Notes: a model not told the origin generated them from the sequence alone. Positions 14,757 to 23,239 are shown, counted from the stretch's first letter. The stretch: 64,000 nt of DNA from Paenibacillus sp. FSL R5-0912 (GCF_000758605.1 NZ_CP009282.1:6758001-6822000), one strand, 5' to 3'. A program made the numbers and translations.

Positions 14757-16382
14757 TTAAGCCTCTACAGGATACATGCGTGCACGCATTTCCTTAATTT
14801 CCGGATTCTCCAGATATTCATCATAGCTCATCGAGCGGTCGATGACACCAGCCGGTGTAATTTCAATAATGCGGTTGGCGATTGTCTGGATAAACTGATG
14901 GTCATGGGAAGTGAACAGGATAGTGCCGTCAAAGTCGATCAGGCCGTTATTGAGCGCTGTGATCGATTCCAGATCCAAGTGGTTGGTTGGCTCATCGAAC
15001 ACGAGCACATTCGCCCCGTTCAGCATCATCTTGGCCAGCATGCAGCGGACCTTCTCGCCCCCGGACAGTACGCTCGCCTTCTTCAGCGCTTCTTCACCGG
15101 CAAATAGCATCCGGCCCAGGAATCCGCGCAGGAAAGTTTCATCCTGATCCTTGGAATACTGACGCAGCCATTCTACCAGATTCATGTTCACACCGTCGAA
15201 ATAACTCGAGTTATCCTTAGGGAAATAAGCCTGGGTTGTTGTAACGCCCCAGGTATATTCACCGGCATCCGCTTCCTTCTCGCCCATTAGGACATCGAAC
15301 AGCAGTGATTTCGGCTGGGAGTATGGACCTACAAAAGCAATTTTATCGCCCTTGTTCACGACAAAGCTGACTTCATCCAGCAGCTGCTCACCGTCAACCG
15401 ACTTGCTCAGTCCGCTGACCGTAAGCAGCTGTTTGCCGGCTTCACGTTCAGGCTTGAAGTTCAGGAACGGATATTTACGGTTGGAGGGACGGATATCGTC
15501 CAGTGTAATCTTCTCCAGCTGCTTCTTACGGGAAGTAGCCTGTTTCGATTTGGAAGCATTAGCCGAGAAGCGCTGGATAAAAGCTTGCAGCTCCTTCATC
15601 TTGTCTTCCTTCTTCTTGTTCGAGTCGCGCTGCAGGGCCTGGGCCAGTTGGCTGGACTCGTACCAGAAGTCATAGTTGCCGACGTACATCTGGATTTTGC
15701 CGAAATCGATATCTGCAATATGCGTGCAGACCTTGTTCAGGAAGTGACGGTCATGGGATACCACGATAACGGTGCCTTCGTAGTCCATAAGGAAGTTCTC
15801 CAGCCAGCCGATGGATTCAAGATCCAAATGGTTGGTAGGCTCATCGAGCAGCAGGTTGTTCGGACGTCCGAACAGGGCTTGCGCCAGGAGTACCCGGACC
15901 TTTTCGTTGCCGCTGAGTTCGGCCATTTTCTTGTCATGCATTTCGCGCATAATACCAAGTCCGATCAGCATCGCAGCAGCATCCGGCTCTGCATCCCAGC
16001 CGTTCAGTTCAGCGAATTCGCCTTCCAGCTCACCGGCGCGAAGTCCGTCAGCTTCCGTGAAGTCGCTCTTGGCATACAGGGAATCCTTCTCCTTCATGAT
16101 CTCATAAAGGCGGGTATGGCCCATAATTACCGTTTCCAGTACCAGGAATTCGTCATACTCGAAATGGTTCTGTTTCAGTATAGCCAGACGTTCACCGGGT
16201 GTAATATGCACATCGCCGATGTTGGCTTCGATCTCTCCGGACAGGATCTTTAGAAAGGTCGATTTGCCGGCGCCGTTCGCGCCAATCAGACCATAGCAGT
16301 TGCCGGGTGTGAATTTTATGTTTACGTCCTCAAATAGTGCGCGTTTTCCGTAGCGGAGTGTTACGCCGCTTGTGCTAATCAT
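14757..16382 (-). CDS. ABC-F family ATPase (YkpA/YbiT type)
   Basis: 541-residue soluble protein with two ABC ATPase domains and no membrane part, the ABC-F class that acts on ribosomes. Domain 1 (about 1-240) has a normal Walker A (GANGAGKST near residue 34), signature LSGNEKVR and Walker B LLLDEPTNHLD. The linker (about 240-320) is Lys-rich and helical, as in the P-site tRNA interaction motif. Domain 2 (about 320-515) has signature LSGGEKVR and Walker B LVFDEPTNHLD, but its Walker A region reads GPYSQPKSLLFD: the lysine and serine remain while the usual glycines are lost. The sequence resembles YkpA/YbiT more than the antibiotic-resistance ABC-F proteins. Single-gene unit. Confidence 0.88.
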   Translation of the reverse strand: MISTSGVTLRYGKRALFEDVNIKFTPGNCYGLIGANGAGKSTFLKILSGEIEANIGDVHITPGERLAILKQNHFEYDEFLVLETVIMGHTRLYEIMKEKDSLYAKSDFTEADGLRAGELEGEFAELNGWDAEPDAAAMLIGLGIMREMHDKKMAELSGNEKVRVLLAQALFGRPNNLLLDEPTNHLDLESIGWLENFLMDYEGTVIVVSHDRHFLNKVCTHIADIDFGKIQMYVGNYDFWYESSQLAQALQRDSNKKKEDKMKELQAFIQRFSANASKSKQATSRKKQLEKITLDDIRPSNRKYPFLNFKPEREAGKQLLTVSGLSKSVDGEQLLDEVSFVVNKGDKIAFVGPYSQPKSLLFDVLMGEKEADAGEYTWGVTTTQAYFPKDNSSYFDGVNMNLVEWLRQYSKDQDETFLRGFLGRMLFAGEEALKKASVLSGGEKVRCMLAKMMLNGANVLVFDEPTNHLDLESITALNNGLIDFDGTILFTSHDHQFIQTIANRIIEITPAGVIDRSMSYDEYLENPEIKEMRARMYPVEA

Positions 16383-16506
16383 TAAGCATTACCATCCTTT
16401 TCACTTAGGGTTCCGGCTCATTATAGCATAAAATCAAGGCAAATGGCCCGTAATTGTAGCCCTTTAAGGGGCATCTTTGCCCTTTTCCAGGCAAATATCT
16501 TATCAA

Positions 16507-16603
16507 GTGGAAACAACTTTGCCGTCCTTTTAAGGAAGGCACCGTTTCAGCGAGAAATAGAAGGATAAGTTATTGTGTGAAACATATAATTTCTTATATT
16601 TTT
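16507..16603 (+). repeat. Dispersed intergenic repeat, copy A
   Basis: About 95 bp, starting TGGAAAC, then an imperfect hairpin (near 16520-16542), then a conserved block GTTTCAGCGAGAAATAGAAGG and the palindrome-containing tail ATATAATTTCTTATATTTT. Copies B (21235-21330) and C (39724-39770, tail part only) match it closely. It lies between the start of the ABC-F gene and the end of the metallo-hydrolase gene. Confidence 0.8.
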
Positions 16604-16648
16604 AAGTAGAAGGGTTATGCGGGCCTCCTACCGGTCAGCCGCCGGCAG

Positions 16649-17647
16649 TTATTGTCCGGGCGGGCGCTCTTCGGGATGCACTACCAGTGTTTCCCCATAA
16701 CCTAATGTACGGATACGTTCCTCGCTGATCCCTTGTGCAACACGCGCCAGCTCCATTCGGTCCAGCGCTTCGCGCGCGGTGTCATCAGCCAGCCGGAACG
16801 TCCCGAAATGCATCGGAATCATGATCTCTGCCCCTACATCCAGAAATGCCTGCACAGCCTCCTCGGGATTCACATGCTGGGAGTTCATGAACCACTCCGG
16901 CTCATAGGCCCCGATGGGCATCAGTGCGACATGCAGCTTAAAGCGGCTGCCAATCTCCTTGAAGCCCGGGAAGAAGCCGCTGTCTCCGGCAAAATACAGA
17001 TTCGGCGGAAGCTTGCGCTGCCCCTTGCCCTCATCACCCTCCGGATGCTTCCGCGGGTCCGCCGGCTGCAGCACATAACCGCCCCAGTGCGAAGAATTCG
17101 TATCAAACGGTGTCCGCCGGGTCCAGTGCTGGGTCGGGACAAAGGTCAGCTTGACGGCACCGAGCGTAAGCTCCTGCCACCACTGCATCTCCAGGCAGTC
17201 CGTGAATCCTTTGCGGAGCATTTTGCGCTTGAGTCCTTCCGGGACCACAAGGGTCGTCGTACCTGCCCGGTACAATTTGCGGATGGAAGCGATGTGCAGA
17301 TGATCATAATGCGAATGGGAAATCAGAATAAGGTCTATCGGCGGCATATCGCCAAGGGGTATGCCCGGCTGCCCGATCCGCTTCTCAAACCCCAGTCTGC
17401 GCGCCCAGATCGGGTCCGTAATGATATTAAGCCCTTCATATTGCAGAAAAAAAGTGGAGTGCCCGATCCACGTAATCGTTGTTTCCAGCCGGTTCCCGGC
17501 CAGATAACTCAGCTGCGGCGGATGATTCGGCACCTTATAGGTGTAATCCTTCTTCTTCCTGCGGCGTTCCTCGCGCCATTGACGGAATTCCTTAAGCGTT
17601 TTATCGGTACTTACATTATCGATGTTGTTGTAGCGTATTTTAGCCAT
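16649..17647 (-). CDS. Metallo-beta-lactamase fold hydrolase (NAPE-PLD / UlaG-like)
   Basis: 332-residue cytoplasmic hydrolase of the metallo-beta-lactamase superfamily, in the branch that includes N-acyl-phosphatidylethanolamine phospholipase D and UlaG-type lactonases. The di-metal motif HSHYDHL is near residue 115; further ligands are expected at the FVPTQHW, YFAGDSGFF and PMHFGTF segments. The N-terminal WIGHSTFFLQYEG is typical of this branch. I start at ATG 17647, which has AAGGAG about 10 bases upstream; the GTG four codons up is too close to that site. The substrate cannot be told from the sequence. No operon partner. Confidence 0.85.
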   Translation of the reverse strand: MAKIRYNNIDNVSTDKTLKEFRQWREERRRKKKDYTYKVPNHPPQLSYLAGNRLETTITWIGHSTFFLQYEGLNIITDPIWARRLGFEKRIGQPGIPLGDMPPIDLILISHSHYDHLHIASIRKLYRAGTTTLVVPEGLKRKMLRKGFTDCLEMQWWQELTLGAVKLTFVPTQHWTRRTPFDTNSSHWGGYVLQPADPRKHPEGDEGKGQRKLPPNLYFAGDSGFFPGFKEIGSRFKLHVALMPIGAYEPEWFMNSQHVNPEEAVQAFLDVGAEIMIPMHFGTFRLADDTAREALDRMELARVAQGISEERIRTLGYGETLVVHPEERPPGQ

Positions 17648-18099
17648 GGTTGAAACCACTCCTTATAACCGCTCTGCCGGATCTCTCTGGTGCGGCAAAT
17701 CAGATACTCTTAACTATAGGGTTCCACAGAGCTATTTGCAAAATCACAGAGGTGTGCAGGTGTGCGTACATGAGTGTACCGATGTGTAATGCCACCCCTT
17801 ACAAATGTTACCCATTTGGCCCAAACGGAAACGTCAGTGTGAAATAGAGGAGTAACAAATCTGCCGCTGACAGCGGTTATGAATCAGCAAATCTGGAGGC
17901 AACAGCGGCCACAAGTCCAAATGTACACCGCAGTAATGACTGGGCTGGAAGTTATTAACTTATGTATATCTTATCTATTCTAATATTTTAAATTTTAGCG
18001 GGTTTAGACCTATGCCCTTTTGTGTTCCACCGCTGAAATGATGTAAAATGCGGGTAAAGCGCACGGTGCTTATGCCACTTATCAAAGAGGAGCTGACGT
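17648..18099. other. Intergenic region between divergent genes
   Basis: 452 bp without a credible gene. Near the right end a SigA-like promoter (TTGTGT at 18020-18025, 18 bases, TAAAAT at 18044-18049) can serve the CvfC-like gene. A GT-rich stretch with a small inverted repeat (GTAC arms) lies around 17750-17800. The AT-rich patch 17955-17998 may be promoter-upstream DNA. Nothing else stands out. Confidence 0.4.
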
Positions 18100-19233
18100 A
18101 TGAAGATTACCTTTATTGAACCGACTCCGAGTCCAAATACGATGAAGCTTCACCTGGACGAAACCCTTACACCCGGCATCCGCCGGACCTACACGCCGGA
18201 AAGCCGGCGCTCTGCCCCTTCCTGGGCGCAGGATATGCTGGAAATCCCGGGCGTCACCAGTATCTATCACGCTGCCGATTTCGCCGCCCTGGAACGCAAG
18301 GGCAGTGCTGATTGGGCCGCTATTCTCCGCGAGGTCCAGAACCGCTTCGGCGCGGACGGCCTCGCCGCCGATTTCAGCCTGGAGGATGAGAACGCCGGCG
18401 CCCATTTCGGGGAAGCCCAGGTGTTCGTGCAGATGTTCCGCGCGATCCCGATTCAGATCCGCGTCAAGACCGGCGCGAAGGAGGAGCGCATCGCGTTGTC
18501 GAGCCGCTTCACGCAGGCGGTGACCGATGTGGCCAGCGCCGTGCTGATCAAGGAGCGCAAGCTCACCGATTACGGCGTACGCTACGGCGAGCCGCCGGAC
18601 ATTGCGCGCGAGGTCGAGCAGGAGCTGGAGGCGGCGTATCCGCAGGAACGCCTCGACTCCCTCGTGCAGCAGGCGATCGCGCACGGGGCTGCCGGCGAGT
18701 TCGTCGAGCAGCGGCACAAGAAGGAGCAGGCCGAGCTGCTGCGAGACCTGCATGATGAGGACTGGCGCGTACGCTACGCCGCGCTGGAGGATCTGGCGCC
18801 GAGCGAGCAGCTCCTGCCGGAGCTGCGCACGGCGCTGCATGACCCCAAGCTGCATATCCGCAGATTGGCGGTCGTGTACCTTGGCGACATCCGCACGCCA
18901 GGGGCGATGGAGCTGCTCTATGAGGCGATGCAGGACAGCGCCCCCGCCGTCCGGCGCACCGCCGGCGACACGCTGTCCGACATCGGCGACCCGGCAGCGA
19001 CGCCGGTGATGACGGCGTCGCTGAGTGACGCCAGCAAGCTGGTGCGCTGGCGGGCGGCACGCTTCCTGTATGAGGTAGGGACAGCCGAAGCCCAGGAGGC
19101 GCTGACGGTTGCAGCCGATGATCCTGAATTCGAGGTAGGGCTGCAGGCTAAGATGGCGCTGGAGCGGATTCTGTCCGGCGAAGAGGCCGCGGGCACCGTC
19201 TGGCAGCAGATGTCGGAGCGCCGGCGGACCTGA
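18100..19233 (+). CDS. CvfC-like protein: Nfu N-terminal-like domain plus HEAT repeats
   Basis: 377-residue cytoplasmic protein. The N-terminal about 90 residues (MKITFIEPTPSPNTMKLHLD, then GVTSIYHAADF and FGEAQVFVQMFRAIPIQ) resemble the Nfu/NifU N-terminal scaffold domain; the rest (about 190-365) is made of HEAT repeats (DWRVRYAALEDL, KLHIRRLAVVYLG, APAVRRTAGDTL, KLVRWRAARFLYE). This order is that of conserved virulence factor C of staphylococci and YpgR of B. subtilis; molecular function is not known. ATG 18100 has an AGAGGAG site. The reading frame is markedly more GC-rich than its neighbours in the middle (about 18300-19050), which produces long spurious frames on the other strand. Confidence 0.85.
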   Translation: MKITFIEPTPSPNTMKLHLDETLTPGIRRTYTPESRRSAPSWAQDMLEIPGVTSIYHAADFAALERKGSADWAAILREVQNRFGADGLAADFSLEDENAGAHFGEAQVFVQMFRAIPIQIRVKTGAKEERIALSSRFTQAVTDVASAVLIKERKLTDYGVRYGEPPDIAREVEQELEAAYPQERLDSLVQQAIAHGAAGEFVEQRHKKEQAELLRDLHDEDWRVRYAALEDLAPSEQLLPELRTALHDPKLHIRRLAVVYLGDIRTPGAMELLYEAMQDSAPAVRRTAGDTLSDIGDPAATPVMTASLSDASKLVRWRAARFLYEVGTAEAQEALTVAADDPEFEVGLQAKMALERILSGEEAAGTVWQQMSERRRT

Positions 19234-19256
19234 CGTCAACCTGCCGTATTTTGTCA

Positions 19257-19285
19257 TTGCCTGCGAGGCAAAGTTGCATTATACT
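19257..19285 (+). promoter_or_regulatory. SigA-type promoter of the lysine riboswitch-lysP unit
   Basis: TTGCCT at 19257-19262, 17 bases, TATACT at 19280-19285. Transcription would begin near 19292, just before the first pairing strand of the riboswitch. Confidence 0.65.
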
Positions 19286-19309
19286 GATTCCTGTTGTTCA
19301 TATCGTTAC

Positions 19310-19543
19310 AAGATAGCCTCATCATACCTAGGATGAGGTAGAGGTCGCGGATATAAAGAGTACGCGCGTGGAGATGCCTAAGAGCCATCTATGATACGTG
19401 CCGAAAGGAATATCCGCCGAAATCCGGGCTGCTGCTCTTAGTTTAGCAGCGCGGATTGGGGCCGTCAGCCGAAAGGCGCGGAACTGTCACCGTGTACTTG
19501 CCTGCCAGGAAACTGCGGGAATTGCACCGTGTTGCGCTATCTT
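19310..19543 (+). promoter_or_regulatory. Lysine riboswitch (L box) upstream of the lysine permease
   Basis: The conserved L-box core is visible: GATGAGGTAGAGGTCGCGG near 19332-19350, AAGAGTA, GCCGAAAGG near 19400 and CTGTCAC near 19485. The outer stem is closed by AAGATAGC (19310-19317) with GCTATCTT (19536-19543), a perfect 8-bp match. A terminator hairpin follows at 19578-19606. Family knowledge: lysine binding stabilises the aptamer and lets the terminator form, switching off the downstream gene. The downstream gene is an amino-acid permease, so this identifies it as a lysine importer. Confidence 0.93.
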
Positions 19544-19577
19544 AACAGGGAGTATGATGCGGAGCCTATAATCAGGA

Positions 19578-19606
19578 AACCGCAGCGTCCGTCTGCGGTT
19601 TTTTTG
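19578..19606 (+). terminator. Riboswitch-controlled terminator
   Basis: Hairpin AAACCGCAG / CTGCGGTTT (19578-19586 and 19593-19601), then a run of T. It sits between the lysine aptamer and the permease start and acts as the expression platform. Confidence 0.88.
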
Positions 19607-19701
19607 TGTGCATAACGCTAAGCAGAAAACACAGGGCCAAGCAGGCTGCAGCAACTCCCCGCTGTGAACCGAACCAACAACTTAAAGGGAGTGTCCTATT
19701 C

Positions 19702-21189
19702 ATGCAAGCGAAGCAAGAGAAGCAGCCGGCTGCACAGGCGGGTAACGCCAATACTCCGGGCCTGCGCAAAACATTCAAAGCAAGACATCTGACCATGATC
19801 GCCCTGGGCGGTTCCATCGGAACCGGGCTGTTCTTGGCCAGCGGCGGTGCGATCGCCTCCTCAGGTCCGGGCGGAGCACTGCTTGCCTATACCGCAGTCG
19901 GCATTATGGTCTATTTCCTGATGACCAGCCTCGGTGAGCTGGCTACCTATTTGCCGGATTCCGGTTCTTTCAGCACGTACGGAACCCGGTTTGTCAGCCC
20001 CGCCTTCGGCTTCGCCATCGGCTGGAACTTCTGGTACAACTGGGCGGTAACGATAGCAGCGGAACTATCGGCTGCTACCGTCATTATTAAATACTGGTTC
20101 CCGGACAGCCCTTCCATGCTCTGGAGCCTGTTGTTCCTGCTGATCATGTTCGGCCTGAACTTCCTCTCCTCGCGCGGTTATGGCGAGTCGGAATATTGGT
20201 TTGCCATCATTAAAATCATCACCGTCATTGTCTTCCTCGTTGTCGGTGTCCTTATGATCTTCGGTATTATGGGCGGTAAAGCGGTGGGATTCAGCAACTT
20301 CCAGCTGGGAGGCAGTTCGTTCCATGGCGGCTTCTTCGCCTTCGTCGGCGTCTTCATGGCCGCCGGATTCTCCTTCCAGGGGACAGAGCTGGTCGGGGTC
20401 GCTGCGGGAGAGAGTGAGAATCCCCGCAAGAATGTACCGGTGGCCATCCGCCAGGTATTCTGGCGCATCCTTATCTTCTATATTTTCGCCATTCTCGTAA
20501 TCGGTCTGCTCATTCCTTATACCAATCCCGATCTGCTCCGCGGCGGGATCGATGATATCGGTGTCAGCCCGTTCACGATCGTCTTTAACAAAGCCGGACT
20601 GGCAATTGCGGCTTCCGTAATGAACGCCGTCATCCTCAGCTCCGTGCTGTCTGCCGGTAATTCCGGGATGTACGCCTCTACACGTGTCCTGTACGCCATG
20701 GCGAAGGACGGCATGGCTCCTCGTGCCCTTGGCAAGCTGAACCGCAGAGGCGTGCCTGTAGGCGCACTGCTCGTGACCACAGCTGTCGGCATGCTGGCCT
20801 TCCTCGCCTCCTTCTTCGGAGACGGCGCGGTTTACAACTGGCTGCTGAACGCCTCCGGGATGTGCGGCTTCATCAACTGGCTCGGGATTGCCGTCTGTCA
20901 TTACCGCTTCCGCCGCGCCTTCGTCAAGCAGGGGCATTCGCTGGATGAACTGCCTTACCGGGCGAAATGGTTCCCGTTTGGTCCGCTGTTTGCCTTCGCC
21001 CTCTGCATGGTGGCCGTATTCGGCCAGAACATGGGCGCCTTCACCGGATCCAAGATCGACTGGTACGGCATTCTGGTCTCTTATGTCAGCGTACCTCTGT
21101 TCCTCCTGATCTGGCTGGGCTACGGCTGGTTCCGCAAGAGCAGCATTGTCCCGCTGGACAAATGTGATCTGAGCACTCACGCAGAGTAA
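19702..21189 (+). CDS. lysP: Lysine-specific permease
   Basis: 495-residue amino-acid permease of the APC family, AAT branch, with 12 predicted membrane helices. The family start FKARHLTMIALGGSIGTGLF (about 28-47) and helix 10-12 region SVLSAGNSGMYASTRVLYAM are typical of LysP. It should import L-lysine with protons. Specificity is supported by the L-box riboswitch in its leader. I start at ATG 19702 with a GGGAG site about 10 bases before; the longer frame begins inside the terminator. It is transcribed alone. Confidence 0.93.
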   Translation: MQAKQEKQPAAQAGNANTPGLRKTFKARHLTMIALGGSIGTGLFLASGGAIASSGPGGALLAYTAVGIMVYFLMTSLGELATYLPDSGSFSTYGTRFVSPAFGFAIGWNFWYNWAVTIAAELSAATVIIKYWFPDSPSMLWSLLFLLIMFGLNFLSSRGYGESEYWFAIIKIITVIVFLVVGVLMIFGIMGGKAVGFSNFQLGGSSFHGGFFAFVGVFMAAGFSFQGTELVGVAAGESENPRKNVPVAIRQVFWRILIFYIFAILVIGLLIPYTNPDLLRGGIDDIGVSPFTIVFNKAGLAIAASVMNAVILSSVLSAGNSGMYASTRVLYAMAKDGMAPRALGKLNRRGVPVGALLVTTAVGMLAFLASFFGDGAVYNWLLNASGMCGFINWLGIAVCHYRFRRAFVKQGHSLDELPYRAKWFPFGPLFAFALCMVAVFGQNMGAFTGSKIDWYGILVSYVSVPLFLLIWLGYGWFRKSSIVPLDKCDLSTHAE

Positions 21190-21234
21190 CTCTTTGCAGG
21201 TCATATATTCAAGCGCCAAGCCTATATACAACAA

Positions 21235-21330
21235 TTGGAAACGGCTACGCCGTCCTTTAAAGGACGGCGTATTTCAGCGAGAAATAGAAGGTTAAGTTAA
21301 CATGTGAGCCATATAATTTCTTATATTTTG
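21235..21330 (+). repeat. Dispersed intergenic repeat, copy B
   Basis: Same element as at 16507-16603. This copy has a perfect 24-bp palindrome in the first half (21246-21269), followed by the conserved TTTCAGCGAGAAATAGAAGG block and the ATATAATTTCTTATATTTT tail. It follows the lysP stop by about 45 bp. Confidence 0.82.
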
Positions 21331-21338
21331 AACAAAAT

Positions 21339-21560
21339 CACCCTTACGGGTGAAGCAAGCTGAGGGCTTGTGCGGCTTATGCGACCTGTCTCGCATCCTT
21401 GGAAATCAAGGGCACTAATGCTCCTCATTCCCTCCTTTGGCCAACGTGTGGCGGAATTAGTGGGATTTATCCCTTTGAATTTTCACCAGACTACTTCTGG
21501 CGGATTCAGTGCAAAGACCGGTTTCGACCACATCATCGTGGTCTGAACCGGTCTTTTTTT
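21339..21560 (+). ncRNA. Candidate structured non-coding RNA ending in a terminator
   Basis: No open frame. Hairpins in order: CACCC/GGGTG (21339-21352), TGCGA/TCGCA (21380-21395), a long arm CACTAAT/ATTAGTG (21413-21462) holding an inner GCCA/TGGC hairpin, GGGATTTATCCC (21463-21474), CCAGA/TCTGG (21486-21500), and a strong terminator stem of about 17 bp followed by seven T (21513-21560). The T-run fixes plus-strand transcription. I cannot match it to a known family (not 6S, T-box, L-box or TPP by eye). It may be the trailer of lysP or an independent RNA. Confidence 0.45.
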
Positions 21561-21621
21561 GCGTCAGGAGATTAAGTTAAGTATGCTTTTGTACTGAAGA
21601 ACGTCCCCTTGGAGCTGTTGG

Positions 21622-22272
21622 TTATGCCCAGGTTGTGATTGTCTCAACCGGCAGGCGGTAGGAAGGGTAACCTTCTTTGGCTGCTTTCCCTATCGAGATC
21701 AGCATGACCGGCTGGAACCGGTCTTTGTCCAGGCCAAAAGCTTCAGCAATCTTGTCCTTCTCATAACCGGCCATCGGGTTGGTGTCATATCCATGGGCCC
21801 GGGCAACAAGCATCAGCTGCATCGAAATAAGCCCCGAGTCAATCAGATTCACATCACGCAGCTCGGATGCAGATATTCCCGCATAATAAGGCTTCACTTG
21901 TTGCAGCTGTATATCCTTGACGTCGCTCGGCATGTAACCAAGCTCCACCGATTTTCCGAAAATCTCGTCTATATATTCAACATTCTTTGCATCGTAAAAT
22001 ACCGCAATAACTGCCGAGGAAGTCAGAGCTTGCGTTTGGTTGAAGGAGGCCAGCGGTGCAAGTTTTTCTTTGCCTTCCGCACTGTCAATAACAAGGAAAC
22101 GCCATGGCTGCATGTTAATGGCAGACGGTGCACGGGAGGCTTCCGCCAGAATCTCGGTCATTTCCTCCCGGCTGATTTTCACTTCAGGATCATAGGCCTT
22201 CACGGAACGGCGCTCCAGAACGATTTCATTGAAATCGTTGGTTGTATGGTATTTCCCGGTCATTGTACTCAT
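21622..22272 (-). CDS. Nitroreductase-family NAD(P)H-dependent FMN oxidoreductase
   Basis: 216-residue flavoenzyme of the nitroreductase family. The FMN-binding motif (ASRAPSAINMQPWRFLVID, about 46-64) and the C-terminal GLDKDRFQPVMLISIGKA segment are present; length is normal. Such enzymes reduce nitro-aromatics, quinones or other electrophiles with NAD(P)H. ATG 22272 has a GGAGAG site. It is divergent from a MerR-type regulator, and its promoter has the 19-bp spacer typical of MerR control, with a palindromic operator inside. The likely inducer is therefore a reactive organic compound or metal, which the sequence does not identify. Confidence 0.9.
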   Translation of the reverse strand: MSTMTGKYHTTNDFNEIVLERRSVKAYDPEVKISREEMTEILAEASRAPSAINMQPWRFLVIDSAEGKEKLAPLASFNQTQALTSSAVIAVFYDAKNVEYIDEIFGKSVELGYMPSDVKDIQLQQVKPYYAGISASELRDVNLIDSGLISMQLMLVARAHGYDTNPMAGYEKDKIAEAFGLDKDRFQPVMLISIGKAAKEGYPSYRLPVETITTWA

Positions 22273-22316
22273 GTTGATTTCTCTCCTTTATTTATAGGTT
22301 TATCTTCACTACAAGA

Positions 22317-22347
22317 ATTCTAAACTATGAAGTATACTTTATAGCAA
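22317..22347 (-). promoter_or_regulatory. MerR-type promoter of the nitroreductase gene with nested operator
   Basis: Minus strand reads TTGCTA (22347-22342), 19 bases, TAGAAT (22322-22317). A 19-bp spacer is too long for normal SigA use and is the hallmark of promoters that MerR-family activators untwist. Inside the spacer lies a near-perfect 20-bp palindrome at 22325-22344 centred on GTATAC, the expected dimer site. Confidence 0.72.
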
Positions 22348-22371
22348 GAGGGAAAAACGGGGGGATTTAAC

Positions 22372-22740
22372 ATGAAGATTAGTGAAGTCGCAAAAATTGT
22401 TGACCTGCCTATATCAACCATCCGGTACTATGAGAAAATGGGCATTATCACGGATGAATATATCCTCAGGGAAGAGAACAATTACCGGAATTATGATGTA
22501 GAGATCATTCGTCACTTGGGTGTTGTGAAAAATTGTTTAGCTGTCGGTTTTTCAATTAATGATATCAGATCCATGATCTCTAAAAATGGAATCTCCAAAG
22601 AAGAACAAACACGTATTATCAAAGCTAAAATAGCAGATATTGAAGCTGCAAAAAAAAACCTTGAGGATTCCAAGCAATCTCTTTATGACCTTCTTGAACA
22701 GGATATAACGTGCGAGGACGGGTTCGGAAAGTACTCTTGA
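22372..22740 (+). CDS. MerR-family transcriptional regulator
   Basis: 122-residue regulator with an N-terminal MerR helix-turn-helix (KISEVAKIVDLPISTIRYYEK, about 2-22, then a wing RNYDVEIIRHLG), a long dimerisation helix (about 75-110) and a short effector end with a single cysteine (Cys115 in DITCEDGFG). One C-terminal cysteine is too few for a classical metal site, so an organic effector or thiol signal is more likely. The ATG at 22372 follows a GGGGGG site. It is divergent from the nitroreductase gene, and the operator lies between the two. Confidence 0.88.
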   Translation: MKISEVAKIVDLPISTIRYYEKMGIITDEYILREENNYRNYDVEIIRHLGVVKNCLAVGFSINDIRSMISKNGISKEEQTRIIKAKIADIEAAKKNLEDSKQSLYDLLEQDITCEDGFGKYS

Positions 22741-22765
22741 GCGCTTCCGGCGTTTATCCGGAATT

Positions 22766-22823
22766 ACAACAAGCAGGGATGTCCCGCAGCCTATCGGCGC
22801 GGCAGACATCCCTGTTTGTTTGC
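22766..22823 (+). terminator. Terminator after the MerR gene
   Basis: Long-armed hairpin (22768-22785 with 22803-22821) with a GC-rich inner loop, followed by TTTGTTTG, 30 bp past the stop. Confidence 0.65.
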
Positions 22824-22894
22824 TGTCCTGATGTAATTTTTATTTTGGGGGCAAGCTAACACATATTCACAATCTGTAATCTAAGGAGACAGCC

Positions 22895-23212
22895 ATGAAA
22901 AAAATTTGGATCACCGCTCTGCTGGCGCTTCTCTTCACCCTTAACAGCCCGGTGAGTTCAGCCGCTCCTGAGTATGCTAAATGGGGTATCGTAGCTGTGA
23001 AAGCAGCGCAGCAGAAATACAATGCCGAGGTTATTGATTATAAGCATGTAGGCCGTACTCAAATAAAGCCAACGCTTGCGGAGGAGAAATTCAAGCTGTG
23101 GATCCGGAGCAAAGACGGCCGGGAATTCGGCATATTCGTTATGGTCCGCTTTGACCCGTCAGACGATCAGCTTCAAACCATTCTTTTCTCGGAGACGGAT
23201 CAATGGAGATAA
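22895..23212 (+). CDS. Secreted DUF3889 (YqzG/YhdC-type) protein
   Basis: 105 residues: signal peptide (about 1-23, ending SSAAP), then a small domain starting YAKWGIVAVKAAQQKYNA, with YKHVGRTQ and REFGIFVMVRFDP. This matches the DUF3889 family of small secreted Bacillus proteins (YqzG, YhdC); function unknown. ATG 22895 has an AAGGAG site. It converges with the transglutaminase-like gene, with only 27 bp between the stops and no obvious terminator. Confidence 0.75.
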   Translation: MKKIWITALLALLFTLNSPVSSAAPEYAKWGIVAVKAAQQKYNAEVIDYKHVGRTQIKPTLAEEKFKLWIRSKDGREFGIFVMVRFDPSDDQLQTILFSETDQWR

Positions 23213-23239
23213 AGCTATACTGTATCCCTTTCAGTACTC

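Noticed and set aside
18082..19257. 391-codon open frame on the minus strand opposite the CvfC-like gene
   Set aside because: It is a mirror of a very GC-rich coding frame, with Arg/Leu/His-rich low-quality protein and no ribosome site; the plus-strand protein has clear domains.
20065..21234. 389-codon open frame opposite lysP
   Set aside because: Antisense shadow of a hydrophobic permease frame; the Glu/His/Asp-rich product has no domain and the riboswitch fixes the plus-strand gene.
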